A stretch of 64,000 bases of DNA from contig NC_135251.1 in the NCBI RefSeq assembly GCF_964204865.1, positions 19,406,001-19,470,000 of the forward strand, given 5' to 3'. The notes beneath the pieces are model-generated. The model was given only the letters and a program-made list of their open reading frames with translations. It was not told where the DNA came from and did no database searches. The DNA comes from Styela clava. Its lineage: Eukaryota; Chordata; Ascidiacea; Stolidobranchia; Styelidae. Below are positions 37,101 through 50,000 of this stretch, in pieces (the first letter of the stretch is position 1; each line of letters opens with the position of its first letter). A program made the translations under genes and the position numbers.

Positions 37101-37110
37101 TGAAATTTGA
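31185..37110 (+). CDS. Secreted coiled-coil C-type lectin-like protein (473 aa)
   Basis: Ten exons: 31185-31317, 31453-31575, 32583-32705, 33578-33688, 33757-33879, 34665-34787, 34969-35097, 35860-35994, 36232-36455 and 36913-37110 (1422 nt). Every junction fits GT-AG, and phases agree throughout. Residues 1 to about 19 are a signal peptide. Next comes a Cys-rich start (CDSHLDDLQFTC, then RTHAGCEVFDVC) that could link chains. Exons 2-7 encode a Lys/Glu-rich helical rod (about residues 46-288), probably a coiled coil for oligomerisation. Exon 8 is an acidic linker. Residues 334-473 form a C-type lectin-like domain: GLCKLFYQGKCYWV, EECYAQGGEIANVYSSEH, then VWLGM in the WIGL position, and a final LCEI. 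The usual EPN/QPD and WND calcium motifs and the penultimate Cys are not visible, so calcium-dependent sugar binding is doubtful. The likely role is soluble recognition, by analogy with collectin-like proteins. Confidence 0.9.
33962..34260 (+). repeat. Dispersed repeat family S, in lectin intron
   Basis: Family-S copy in the intron between exons 5 and 6 of the lectin gene. It has CGCGGAAGCGCCCCAAGGTG, ATAGAGCCCACATA and a trailing AACAACAAC-type end. A family-R copy follows immediately. Confidence 0.6.
34273..34377 (+). repeat. Dispersed repeat family R, internally deleted
   Basis: Begins TATCGGTCAGAGACCGAAGA and ends ATCGATAAGTAATAA as in the full copies, but the central 200 bases are missing after the GTGACACC block. 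It directly follows the family-S tail. Confidence 0.6.
35133..35460. mobile_element. hAT-like MITE in lectin intron, 328 bp
   Basis: Ends are TAGTGGTTTTCAATC and GGTTGAAAACCACTG. The flanking 8-mers gtttagtg and gtctgtgg agree at 6 of 8 positions. It lies in the intron between exons 7 and 8 of the lectin gene and carries no transposase. Confidence 0.65.
35469..35732. mobile_element. hAT-like MITE in lectin intron, 264 bp
   Basis: Ends are CAGTGCTTCCCAACC and AGGTTGGGTACCACTA. The flanking 8-mers are gtctgtgg and gtctaagg. It starts exactly where the right flank of the preceding element ends, so the two elements share one 8-mer. Confidence 0.65.
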
Positions 37111-37282
37111 CAGTTTGAGTTGTATAAAACAGATTCTTCGACACCTCTATCCGTGGTGCACCACATCACATACCATTGTATTTTATATTCTATTAACTTA
37201 AACGTTATGTACACTTTATTGTTTTCAATCAATGCTTGACAGAAATTTTATTGATGAAACGCAGCTACTTATAAAAAATTGA

Positions 37283-37288
37283 AATAAA
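37283..37288 (+). terminator. Poly(A) signal of the lectin gene
   Basis: AATAAA lies about 170 bases after the TGA stop of the lectin gene, in GAAATAAATCGG context. Confidence 0.5.
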
Positions 37289-37299
37289 TCGGAACAGAT

Positions 37300-38039
37300 T
37301 TAACAACTTGTTAGTAATATTCTGCAACAGAGTCCACAAATTATAAATTTTATAGCAAAACAATTAGATAAAAAACAAGTGGGCTATGCTCAAATATGTG
37401 GACACGGAAGGCAAAAATATTTTATCATCAACTCCCCAAAATGATATGCGGTTTGGGTTGCCAACTTAGTGTTAAACAATTCCGGGACACCCTAATGTCT
37501 AGAATTTGAAGATTGATGTAACAGAAGCTCGTGAAACACGAAATACATCAAAAGCAACAGTGCGCGCTGCGTGTCCTAGAGTCATGATCATGCAGCGTTA
37601 TTTTCACAGACTGCAGGTCTTTAAATAATTTTATCATAATCAAAGAAACTTGTGAAATGTTGAATCTTTGAGGCATAAATACAAACTAATCAATCTGATC
37701 CTATCTTCATTTTTAATCTTCTTACTTTACCGACTTAAAGCTACAGAATCGTTTTAAAACTACCTGTGTCTTTTCAATCGGTATAACAAGTTGAAAGATC
37801 CTCTCAAATTAAGGTGACTGCTTTAGGTACAATGTTATCATCCAATTTGCAACTTTTTAACTTAATTGAATGTGATGTCATCAGGAAGTCATGGTTGACG
37901 AAACATGTATTATCCGCAAGTTTCAATTCACTATTATTTGAATGACACATACAAATGTAATTACTTTCATTTAGAAAAAAATATTTGCATGGATTACATC
38001 AGTTTCCAGTTTTAACGTAGCCGACACGCTCACATGGCC
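37300..38039. other. Intergenic, no gene seen
   Basis: Sequence after the lectin gene. It contains a GCGCGCTGCGTGTCCTAGAG stretch of higher GC that may be the end of an unrecognised transposon. No exon is seen. Confidence 0.35.
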
Positions 38040-38450
38040 TTCTATTATAGAATGCCTCGGTTGTCAGTAAAATAGGGAACAGCCGTAGCCCAGCCGGGAC
38101 ACGGGACGCCAGACAACGGAAGACAACTCGACTACACAGGGTACCGTTGATCCACCGATGTTCGCTGACACCGGATCGGCTGATTTCCGTTCGCGGAACC
38201 GCCACAAGGTGGCAAATTTTGGTGACGTCATTGTACACAAAAAACGAATCCCATAGAGCTCACATACATATTTGAAATAAATAAAAGTAAAAGCCTTCTA
38301 GCGAAAAATACAATCTTTAACCATTGAAAATTTCAAAGCAATTTGTCCAATAATGAAAGGGAAAAGCGACCCTTTCATAACGATAAAATTCTGTGTCAAA
38401 GAACAACAACAACAGAATAACAAAACGATCCATAGGTCCATTACGTTTCC
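38040..38450 (+). repeat. Dispersed repeat family S, longest copy with CAA tail
   Basis: It contains CGCGGAACCGCCACAAGGTG, GAATCCCATAGAGCTCACAT, AAAGTAAAAGCCTTCTAGCG and GAACAACAACAACAG, then AACGATCCATAGGTCCATTA. A GC-rich head (38070-38180) absent from the shorter copies may be the 5' end of the element. The layout of head, body and simple tail suits a SINE. Confidence 0.6.
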
Positions 38451-39429
38451 AAAAATCGGAAGATTGTACAATCCTTATATAATTTATTTCTAATCCACTT
38501 ATTTGTTATTACATATAACATCCTTGATTTCCTCTCAGAGTTCTTGAGCCAATCAATGCGTGCTTCGCATGATGCTTTTTAAACCGAAACGGACTCATTT
38601 TTAGTCATATCACAACACATTATCCCGCTAATCCACTAATATATATATAGAGAGAATAAACTCACCGAGTTCGGGGTTCAAGGCCATGCAGATAATGGGT
38701 ACTTGAGATGTCTCGAGATTTTGGTCAGTTGGGTGTGAGCAGTGCCGTGGTAAACTTTATATATATTTCACAAATATAGGATAATGTTCGACTCGGGCAC
38801 ACCCTTCGAACGAGAATATTTGAGAAAAAAAAAATTTGGCATAACTCAAAATATTCAGTTAACGATAGATATGAGGACGTCCAATATATGACAAACTGAC
38901 ATCAATTGCCAATATATCAGCATTGCAAAATATCGATATATTGCTACTGTTCCTTCTAATCGAAACAAACCAGGACAAATATTATTGAATGACGAGGGTC
39001 CGTGTTGAGTAGTGGTTTTTGACGTAGAAAAAGTACGAAACCACTGAATTGCAGAAGCTCTGGGAGTTTTATCTGACATATCTATCGCAGTAGTCTGTTA
39101 AATCAACAGCTGACTCATTTCAAAAAAATATTTAACAATAATCCATTTTGTAGCATCGACTACAATATATTTGTACGAAATGTTAGCATGCCCATTTTAT
39201 GAAAATTCAAGCCTTTTAATTTAAGCACTGTCAAATTAGTCGCTTTATGATTTGGATCGTCCATCTTTACTGTAACGTAACAAGTGACTTATTCCGCCGC
39301 GCTTTGCGATCTTCTAGAATTTTCCTTGCCACGAAGTAGACGCTTACGGAGGATGCTGTGCGACTATAAGATTTATTGTTGATAGGTTTTCCTATGTTGG
39401 GATTAGACCTACGCCATACACTACGAGAT
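38451..39429. other. Intergenic, no gene seen
   Basis: A TA/GA microsatellite lies near 38640-38654. A small inverted pair, AGTGGTTTTTGACG ... GAAACCACTG, at about 39011-39047 may be a remnant of a hAT-like element. No gene is seen. Confidence 0.35.
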
Positions 39430-39485
39430 TATAGTTAGAATATTATTGGACACGTAGCGGACCTATGGATCGTTTTGTTAATATA

Positions 39486-39516
<31 letters not shown>

Positions 39517-39660
39517 CTTTGACACAGAATTTTATCGTTATTAAAACATCGCTTTTCTCTTCGATTACTGGACCAATTGCTTTGAAATTTTCAGTGGTTA
39601 AAGATGGGATTTCTCCCTAGAAGGCTATTACTTTTAGTTATTTCTGAATTTTGTATGGAT
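39430..39660 (-). repeat. Dispersed repeat family S, reversed, with GTT microsatellite
   Basis: Reverse-oriented family-S copy containing a pure GTT run (39487-39516), the complement of the CAA tail in other copies. It then shows TTTTCTCTTCGATTACTGGA, CAATTGCTTTGAAATTTTCA and AGAAGGCTATTACTTTTAGT. Confidence 0.65.
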
Positions 39661-39813
39661 TCTATGAGATATGATATTTCATCCAAAATTTTTCTGTAAT
39701 ATTTCCATTCATGAAAACATGGTTTTTAGTCCGCGTGATGACTAGCTGTCCTTTTTGATCCAGCAAATTCTTTCTACGCGAAATTTGGAAATTTTTTTGA
39801 CGATACTAGTAGT

Positions 39814-40280
39814 GGTAAGTTACAGTACCGCATATGATTATCGGGCAATTTATCTTTTATTCCTGGTAATGAAGAAGTAAATTGGATCACTTAGTATTTT
39901 AATTCACGTTGAAATTGAATGGAAAAGAATAGATCATTGTCACAAGACATGGAAAGGCTATGACAGGCTCTGTACCGTTATTTGTACGCCGATTCAGGGG
40001 CTGGTAAGTTAAAGCATATGAGTTTGAGACTTTTTTGTGGAAAATGGTTGACTGCGGTACCTGATCTGGTAATACCGAAGTTACTCGGATCACGTGATAT
40101 TTCAATTGATGTTGAAACTGAATTAGGAAGAATTTATTATTGTCACAAGACCTAAAAAAGCTATGACAGTTCCTGTATCGTTACGGTACTCCGATATGGG
40201 TACTGGTAAGTTACCGCATATGATTTTCGTGGAATTGCTTTGCGTGTCCATATATTTGAGCATTGCTCTCTTGTTAGGTT
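39814..40280 (+). repeat. Tandem array, about 190-200 bp period
   Basis: Units start with GGTAAGTTA plus GCATATGA at 39814, 40003 and 40205. Shared inner blocks include ATTGTCACAAGAC and GGCTATGACAG-type sequence. The last unit ends in GTGTCCATATATTTGAGCAT, also present after the array at 27134-27980. Confidence 0.7.
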
Positions 40281-43200
40281 CATTCATATATTGGCCGGAT
40301 AAGTTTTGATGATATGTCTGTGTTTTAATGTCTCGATATATTGCTTATTGTTTTAATTTGTATTGTAGCATACTTGTCGCTGTTCTTTGGGTCATTGTCA
40401 AAAACAGTCAATTCATTACTAACATTAAGACTGTACACTAAAGTCAACACTGACATCAACACTAGTTGTATTTAAGCCCGCATTTCATAACTTCATTCAA
40501 TGCATCTACATCTATTGAGCTGTGAATATGATGAAATTTTTTGCAACGCAATTGTACGCTCCTTGAGATTGCAGTGTGCTGCCCTTTTAGGCATTAGTTG
40601 GATTGCTACAGTGTTCAGATTGTAGTGCTGTCAGTTGTTGGTGCATGGATTGAAGACATTCATTTAGGGACTCAGAAGACAGGACAAGACTTCAGTTACC
40701 TTGTAACTCGGAGTCGTAGTGGGAGAAATTACCCTACGTGTACTTATCCCACATAAATCTTAAATTACAGATTAGGTCGAATCTCGCTCATAATAAAATT
40801 GTCTTTCTTTACTCACAGAATACATATGCGGTATACATCGAACTGTGTCTAGTTCGATGGACTTGGCCAATAACCTTTGGGGAAGATGAGCCTGCAGGCT
40901 TGGTTAATTTTATTTACCTCTATAATAAGAAGCAATATCACCAGTTTCCATCCCTTCGTACTCATCACGGATACCGTACATTGCAGTCTGTCGGGCAGAA
41001 CACTTTGGGCAGGTGATGTGCAGGCCGCATATTGGTCGACGTGGCAAAGACACCATAGGCCATGTGCAAAGACTTTCATTGCGTCGGCATCAATTTAAAG
41101 TAAATTGACTGCGATTAGATAGCCATAATCAAAACATAACTACTCCCCAATATTACAGAACTCATAGTCAAAAACTGGCTTTTATATTATTAAATGTAGT
41201 GCATAAAATAATTAATGAAAATTCGTGAATGCTTTTTATCACCACTTGTTGATTCAGGCCGCAATGTTCATATGGAAAAAAAAACATAAAAGCATAAAAC
41301 ATTGGCACAGTAAAGACATTTTAAGGTGCTAACATAAAACGTTCTTTATATAAATAATTGCAATAATCCACCAATTAAAGCAAATGAGAATTAAATATTC
41401 ATTGCGAAAGCAAGTTAATAATACTTATGCATCTCCTCAGCCGAACAAAAGACTTGATAGCAGCATACGAATAAAAATTCAATAAATTGATTACCTTGTG
41501 CCATTGTTGTTTAAAAATAGGTCTGACGCACATTGTCACCAACAAACAGAATAGCGCTGCTGATTTTTATTGCTATTGACAACATCTAGATACATTTTGT
41601 AATAGCCTACGTTAAATTTTAAAATAAGTAACGAATCTCAACGCTCTGTCATAGTCTTAAAAATACGTGACGAAATTACCGTATACCCGTTCTCGAACGT
41701 GAGAGTCCCAATGCTCAAATCGTACCTCACGTAGTTGCACGTGTTAATCATTCTCTGTCTTTCTGTTTATTCAAATGCTCAACAAAATAAACAAAACAAC
41801 ATAAAAATAATAAGAAGAAGTATCTCAAATAATGAAAATAATGGCACTATAAACTTTTGCTTTGTGAACGATAAAATATTAATAATTAATAATCGCCATT
41901 CGTTTTGATTAGGACACTTTTTTAATTGTAATTAAAATTTGACTCTGAATTCCCTATTATGTTTGGATGGGCTAAGAACGTGTTTGTATTAAACATAATT
42001 AACGTAAGAAGCATTCGTGTAAGAATTACAGCCATAAAAACAATATATACAGTCTCATAATTTTGTCTCATTAATAAACGAACTGACTTTTTGAATAAGT
42101 AAATTATCTCATGAGTGATTCAATAAATCAATCCACTCTCGTAATTACAATATATCTGAAATATTTGTCAATTGTTGAAAGAAAAATAAATTTATAATAT
42201 GAATATGCTGGATATGCTGTTTGTAACCTTGGAACTTTGTTGTAATAAAGAGTAAAAAATGGTAAAATTACAATAACAACAAAAAATACAACAAAATTGA
42301 ATAAACTTCATTATACATGAGCTAAAGTAAAGCAAGACATAAAATCTCTATTGTAAGCTAAAATCTGGATTCAGATAACCCTACTACGCCACAAAATGAC
42401 AGAAACCATTAGTCAAAAACTGGCAAGCAAGAGGCACACAAGATCAGATGCTTGTTCAGGTTTCAAGAATTCCGCATATGACAAATATAAAGTAACTTTT
42501 ATTAATTTTATACAAAATCATTGGTTCAAACTTTTTTTTACAATTATCCCAATTTCGGTCACTTAATCAAATCTTACGGAATATGGTATATTGCTAATTG
42601 TATGTAAATTTTAAATATCCAATGTTTGATGGAGGCAATTTATCACCTTATTACATTCAAAATCACAAATATAAGGAACGTTTATATTTATTATTTCATT
42701 TTGATTTTGCGAATTGTTCTTCGACTTCCATTCACAAACATCATCTCTGCCTGTACTATTTTAAAGTAAGTAATATAGAAAAAAAATATAACGCAGTATT
42801 CTACTTTCAAAAATGATTCTAGTTCGTAAGACTAATCTTGCATAAACATTTACAACAAAATATCGTTTATTCGATTAAAAAAATGAGCAACTCACAAAAC
42901 TTGAAGTAAATATATCACATTTATCTATATTAAAATGTTTTTCAAAATAACGCATGTTGAAAAACGTTTGGAAAATAATTTGATATCATTCTCGTATGTA
43001 TCGTGACATTTTTAAGTTACGTAAATTCGATTATATCAATCAAATTTTACAAAAACAATTTTAAAGTTTAAATTTTATTTTGTCATTTGAGGCAGGCATG
43101 TTATATATGGACGATAGGAGATCATTAGAATGTTATCGTACCGTGGATTAACATCGTATTATGTGTGTTTAACAGTATCGGACAGTTTATTCTTTATCGC

Positions 43201-43639
43201 AAAAGATTCTTCTGTAAGTATTATTTCGATTTATTCTTTAGATATTAAAATTGTCTTTAGTTAATGTTATTAAAAAGAAAGGAGGCCAGTGTTCGGTCAC
43301 GATGCTAATTACATGAATAATTTATGAAGCGAAACATGATGTAAATGAATGTGAAGCACTCTACCGTGCTAAGCTGAAATCGAGAAATACTCTCAAATGA
43401 AAATGTGTTGTTATTTACTATTCGTACATCTTTTGATACACCTTTTTATCCAAAGATTGGTATATGCAGCAGTGGGATGAGTTTAAACCGACCAAGTTCT
43501 TTTCCTAAAGAAATACAATCTTTATCGCCCTCTCGAGCTTATACCGTCCATTACCCAACTATAGGACTCTTTAGTGGGCAGACAAGCCACAATGCAAGTT
43601 TCATCTTGTATTTTCACAATATCTAAAAAAAATTAGGTT
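40281..43639. other. Intergenic, no gene seen
   Basis: Long AT-rich stretch between the lectin and receptor genes. One possible lone first exon is seen: ATG at 43130 followed by 28 codons and a GTAAGT donor at 43214. I find no partner exon, so I do not call a gene. ORFs near 40738-41098 on both strands show no known domain. Confidence 0.35.
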
Positions 43640-43860
43640 AATTTTGATTTGTGGTCTTGGAGATGAAATGGGGTATTGGTGCAAATTCTGTATAGTATAT
43701 ATATATTCTTTAACCACTGAAAATTTGAAAGCAATTGGTCTAGAAGTTAAAGCGGAACGCGGAACGATAAGAAGAAAAAAACAAGAGGAACGAGAACAAG
43801 AGCAACATAAAAACAAAACGATCCATAGGTCCACTTTCTGTCCAATAATGTTTATAAAGC
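43640..43860 (+). repeat. Dispersed repeat family S, copy near receptor 3' end
   Basis: It shares TTAACCACTGAAAATTTGAA, AGCAATTGGT and ACAAAACGATCCATAGGTCC with the copy at 38040-38450. The 114-codon ORF across it is repeat-derived. Confidence 0.6.
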
Positions 43861-44054
43861 ATTATTTTCTTTTTCATATACTGCCAAATATTAATCGGTG
43901 TACAACATGTTATATACAACCAGAACAGTGTTCGTTAACCACTGCTACCTTCACCAATACATTATATAGCCTATTTTTATTTTATTGAGAAGGGAAACCG
44001 TAGCTTTCTTTTTACTGTTACATAGTCAAAAACAAATTTAATATATTCATCAGT

Positions 44055-44069
44055 TTTATTAGATTTATT
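44055..44069 (-). terminator. Two poly(A) signals of the IL-1-receptor-like gene
   Basis: On the minus strand two AATAAA hexamers (44069-44064 and 44060-44055) follow the TAG stop by about 15 to 30 bases. Confidence 0.55.
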
Positions 44070-44083
44070 TTGCTCACCCTTTA

Positions 44084-47000
44084 CTAAAGTTGGGTGATCT
44101 CGTCGTTGTTATTGCCAATGGGTTGAACATTTGGCAATGCAACATATAATGCTCGGTTCAAGTCATGTTGCTCATTCTTTTTCCAATATATTACTCGACT
44201 TCCCTGAAAAATAGAAACAAAATTTAATCACAAGTTAGCTAAGGTGTCAGTTTTTAAATACTTTGAGTACTCCCGTAGTATTTGTACCAGGTTAGGGTTA
44301 GGTCATAGTTTAATTCCGATATTCCTTATTTTAGTTCTGTTACAAATTCGGGGACTGTCTGTGTTATTCAAGTAATTATCCTCAAGTCCACAGGGTTCAG
44401 ACCCTTTGCAAAACTTGATGTAAATAAAGCCGAACAAAATTAGTTACCTCCATATTGATACACATACTTCTGGAGCGCCATAATTTATTATAACAGATAA
44501 ATCGCTTTAATTCAAGGTTTCGAACTCGAGTTTTTCCTCATATGCAGGCATGATATGAAGTTAATGACACGTCAGTGTTATCGTGTTCACGTTGACGACC
44601 CAATAATTATAACACAAATACCTGCTTTTTCATGAATCTCATCAGGGTTATCGAAATATTATGTCCATTTTTTGCTTGTCTTTTTATTTCATTTTTTATT
44701 TCTTTTTTGCAGATAAACACAAGTTTCAAATCTTTCTGCACGTTTTGATTTAACCCCTGCAATTAAAAATTTATAATATTAGTTCAAGTAATGGGCGGCG
44801 GATCTGTCAACTTTAAGCTAGTTTAAATTTCATTTGAACGACATTCAATAGAATAGCAGTAGTATGTTGAAGTCTGTAATCGACTTCCGAATAAGGATTT
44901 TAAATTTTGACGGTTTGGTAAATCAGCCTATAGTTGAATCACCATATCACCATAAAGTTCAATGAAGAAATTGATCTGTGCTATTTTCAGTACCACGTTG
45001 AATAAATGATACACGGGCAAGTTGATATTATGTGAAAAGTCAAGTCAAGTTTATTTTTTCTAACCAGTTAAAAAGTCAGTTTTACACAAAATACAAGAAA
45101 AAAAGGAATCACACATTTCACCTAGGGAAAGGAAACCGCGAGGAACCAAAGTTGGTTATCGAGCCGCGACACCCAAGGATCTAATATCTAATTAAAAATA
45201 TCGGTGAGTTTTACTTTCGTAACTACTGTTTTTGTCGACGAGAGTATAGTTTTTATTCTGTATAAAAAAGCAATCAGCAAATGTATTTGTGGATAAGAAA
45301 ATTGTCATCTAAGCAGATCTACAACATATGTACAGACACACACAGGTATCAGGATATATGATGCCATTGTTAGCATGTCAAAAACTAAATGGCTGAAATT
45401 TCAAATGTAAATACAGAAATATTAGATGACAAATATTAAAGACAAATTTCTTAGCGCAAAAAGAAATAATGAAATAAGCAATCATAGTATCGATTGGGCA
45501 AAATATAACTGATCGTATAACACTGGTAATGAAGATTCAACATATAATAATAATGAAAATACTGGAATACAATGATAAGACACATCATTTCTAAGAGCCA
45601 TGCATGTTAGACACTTTATCAAGAATGAGGTGCTTAGGTTTTTCAAATGGTCACAGAAAAACAGTTTAACAAGATCTATGCAATTGCTACTTTTCGAACT
45701 GTAAGTCCATTTGTAATGGTGGTTGGGAACAAGGGATATGATATAGAAAAAATCCTATGCTAGGATATATATTGCGACAATAGGTGTTTTTTCAACATTG
45801 CTTTGAAGAGTCGGGTGGGCATGCTTTTTAATTCACTTGGCAAGTCTTGTTTCAAATTGGCAAATAATTCACTTGGCATATATTTCAAATAGGCGATACT
45901 GGTCTGAAAAATGTTTGTATTTTACTCACCTCATAAACCTTAAATATTTCGATTTCGTTTTGCTCGATCATCTGTGATGTCACAATAACAACCAATCTCA
46001 AACATCTCTCAAGAACAGATTTGTAATGCTCGGCGACAGGTGCTGAATAACATTTTATAGTTTAATTAGGTACACTGTTGTACACAGTACAACCAAATTA
46101 TTTGTGATAGATGGTGTCGTTGGTGTTTTATCCACTATACGACATACGAAATATAGACTCACCCCCAGCGTCTTCAGGTTCAACGTTCGGATCATATATA
46201 TTATTATATCTAGACGTATGCAAATATGTTTTCACGTCTCCGACTATGTTATCGCTTCCGATATACGCACTCGGTTCATAGACCAGATAAGCGACGAAGT
46301 ATCCACCTGGACGTAATAAAATATTATTGGTGTTAAGTCGGATATAAACAAGTGAGTATGCATTACTATTTCGTTTTACCCAAGACCGTAAAGTATATAT
46401 AAAAACACACACGAATTAATAATATGGACAGTAAAATAATTCAATCTGCAAGTATACGGCAGAATTTACCATGGAGGGATGGATAATAACATGGATCATT
46501 CGCTAATAGCGCTTTTTTGCTTTTGTTGTGGTGGTATTATTTTGACAATCTTACGGGGGCATGTTGCAGAAAATGTCACATTCCGGGTTTGTTGGCCAGA
46601 ATTTATCAAGTATGCAATTTATCAAGTATTTTACATTTTGGTCACATTTATAATTTCAATAGAAAATTTATAAAACCTAATATCAAATAAATCACTTATA
46701 TAAACGTTGAAAATCACCTTCAATAGCCACAGGCGAACTGAAGTATTTCTTCAACAGATATTGAACTTCTATCCGGTATACATGGATGAATACTATTACA
46801 ATAATTGCGAGCAAGACCAGAGCTGCAAAAAGAAGAAAAACAGTGTGAACAAGGTTGTAGGTAATGGCATTCTTTGTTTAGTTTAGTGGTTCTTTTATGA
46901 TTATTATGATCTGAGGTCCCCTTCCAATAAGTCTCAACACTTCTTGGTCTTGAATAAGAATACCTAACATTTGCTTCCACTGCGTTTTCACCAATTAATT

Positions 47001-50000
47001 TATTTGCAACCTAATAACAAAAAAAGTCAACAGAAGGCCAAGTTTGAGAACCCTGTTTTAGATTTACATATCAATATTTATTTGTTGATCATGAATGAAT
47101 ATCATTTTACATGAAGATAGGAAATTGTCCTAATAACGGGAATCCCCGCATGTGTGTTTCTGAATTACGTGTCTTTCATAAATATTGTGAAAAACAAGCT
47201 GATAAATTACCTCCCATTACACTTAAAGCCACCGTCAAATAGTTATGTGTGTTGATTTCCTCTTCGACGACCAGAGTAAAGTTTTTTGTGACGGTGCCGG
47301 CAGTTGTACTTAGAGAGCATTGATATATTGAACCATTGTCTGTCTTGTTTAAATTGCTGAATTTAATAAAAAATAGGTATGAAAGGAAATTAAAATTGTA
47401 AATTAGAAGAGCGGTGCATTTCGATGGATAAATAGTGGTTTGTACAAGAGATTCGTTTTAGTCTCATTCGCTCTGCTTGATACGATAATAATATTTACAA
47501 CAGGTGAAGAACATAAATCGATCATGAAACAAATCAAGGTCTATCACATGGTGAGACGAATTGGGTAAAATGACTCTCTCCCCGATTTTTGGTGTCTCAA
47601 AAATGTTGTGTCTATCTTGCCCCACGTGTCACACTTGTTCTCCGTTTCCCACTTGTGCCACGTGTTCCGCTTTTCCCGTATGCCACCCTAACTGTCCCAC
47701 GTGTCCTTATCTCACGTATCCGACGTATCACACTTGTTCCACTTGTATTACTCGCACAATATGCACCGATGATACTCGTATTACAAATTAAACGCATGCA
47801 TATATTATTGCATTTGTACTGCTTGTCATCATTCTTTCTATGTGTGTGTCCCATTTACACCGTATGTATCGGCGATAAAAGTGGTATCGGTATATCTATA
47901 AAGTATCGCCATTCTAAGAACGATTTTTATAAATAGTAATTACAATACTTTAATCAGGTATAGCTCGCCTATACGCGAATTTTCTCAACTTTGGACAAGT
48001 AAGGCCATGTGGAGCAAGTTGGACACGTAAAGCAAGTGGGATACGTGGGATAAAGATAACAGGCGTGGGAAACCACATTTTCAAGCCACCTATTTTATAT
48101 ACATGAGTGTCGTGACGAGAAATGGTCACATAATTTATGAATACCCTGATATAAGCTTATTCAAACTAAATTCACCAACATGCGAGGATAAATTGCTTTA
48201 ATAATGAATAGTAGCTAGCGAACGCGAACAAAGTGAAAGTTACGGCTTAGTCACCTGAACATTTATTTCATAATAAATATTGAAATGAGTGGATCATGAA
48301 TCTTGACAAACATTGTGGTACATATATAGTCGAGACAAAATTTCAGAAACGGAAAAAAACTGAAAAAAGTCCTATTTAAATGTAAAACTCACATATATTA
48401 AAACAGAGGTGGAAGCAAAGCTGTGTAGATCTTATCTAGTCTACTGTACGGTGGACCAAAAAATTTTCTACACTCGCGTATCATGAGAGAGGTCGCAGAA
48501 AAGGCGTTCGGAAAAAAATTCGTGTTTAAAAATATTAATATTCTACTTTTAACTTTGAAAACCTGAGAAACAGTGACACTTTCAGCTATATAACATTACT
48601 TTGTTACAAAAATTTACGTACTGTATTGTGTAGGTTGCTGTAAAGTTATCATCTAGTCCGTGATTTGAGATTTGCTCTATTTCTTCTGCAATCAGACGTT
48701 CGCAGTAATTCTTGTTTTCATGGAGTTGCCTTAATAAAATGTTATACAAGTCAGCGTTAGAAGGGAAATCGTAGATGAAGAAATAGGACTAAATTTGGCT
48801 ACATCATCTCTAAATCTTTAGGAAAACGTTCCGTTGCTTACCAGAGAGTATTCGTGGTGTAGTTATAAAGATGTCGATAACCATCTCTTTCTAATATAGT
48901 AATTACTTGTTTTAAAAAGTCAGACATGAGTTAGCTCAAACAGTTGAAAAATCAGAAGTTTGGACGTTGGTATTTTACTATATTTTAATAAACAAACTTA
49001 CGATTTACATTTGTTTGTTGACGATGGTGCTGGTATGCCCAAAAATAATAAACACTTAATTGCCCTTTCCCATTCTCCCACCAAATTGTATCTGTAAAAA
49101 TAATCAGAAATAATTTCAAATGCATCTTCAGCATATCGCGAGCATTTTTTACAGGTGTATTGAGACACAATGAAGTCGAAGCTACTGTTGATTTTGTGCT
49201 AGCCTGTATAATGTATATGGGTAAACGTTTTTGAATACTGGCAATTATATCTGCAAGGCTAAATAGCACAATTGCTGAAAAAAGGAAGGCTCAAAAAAGG
49301 GGGAAAAAATTAGAGTTAAACATTTTGCGATGTTTGACTTTGAAAGCGTGTAACTAATAGAATATATAAATATGGTGACTCTGGCTTTTATGCTAAATTA
49401 GTTATTGATCACAAGACAGAGAGATGCAGGCAAATGTATCTTTTTAAGAATGCATTTATAAAACAATAACACCGTTTCGACATCAATAACGCCTGAGATG
49501 GTGTCATAAATTGTTGCGGACGTTGCCACAAAATAGTTTGATAGTCAATGATTTTGTGAATATAATTTTTATGAACTAATTTATAGTTTCTCTTTGAACA
49601 AACTTCTCAAAAAATGTCTATATACATTTTCAAATAGGTTGGTTGTGAGCAGAAATGGTGATATATTGTCTTAGTGAATCGTAATGTAACGTAAAAATAA
49701 CGTAACGTAAAAACGTAGACATGGCTCGACAACAAGCTACAGAAATAAACCGAATACAAAATTATTCAAATTTGTTTTTACTGCCAAATTTTTGGGCTTT
49801 TCAAATAATCTTTGGTATAAAGTTTAATACTTTAACGTGAATACTCATTTTTTAAAACTATCATTCTAATAGCTTACTCTATTCTTTTGAACGTAACTTT
49901 CTGACTGAGAGACCCCGCTTCAGTACCAGTATGACCGATGCATGTGAAGGTAACGCTGTCTCCTGGTTCGACTTTGTAAACTTCTTGTGTAGGTGTGATA

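Noticed and set aside
40849-41079. Minus-strand ORF with several Cys and overlapping plus ORFs
   Set aside because: Both strands are open in several frames in a locally GC-richer patch; no family motif or consistent splice sites.
43130-43213. Possible first exon, 28 codons with a GTAAGT donor
   Set aside because: No downstream exon in matching phase was found and the N-terminus is only weakly hydrophobic.
47561-47936. Cys-rich ORFs (repeating PTCxxC pattern) on the plus strand
   Set aside because: They are read from the CACGTGT minisatellite in a receptor intron; the periodic Cys follows from the repeat.
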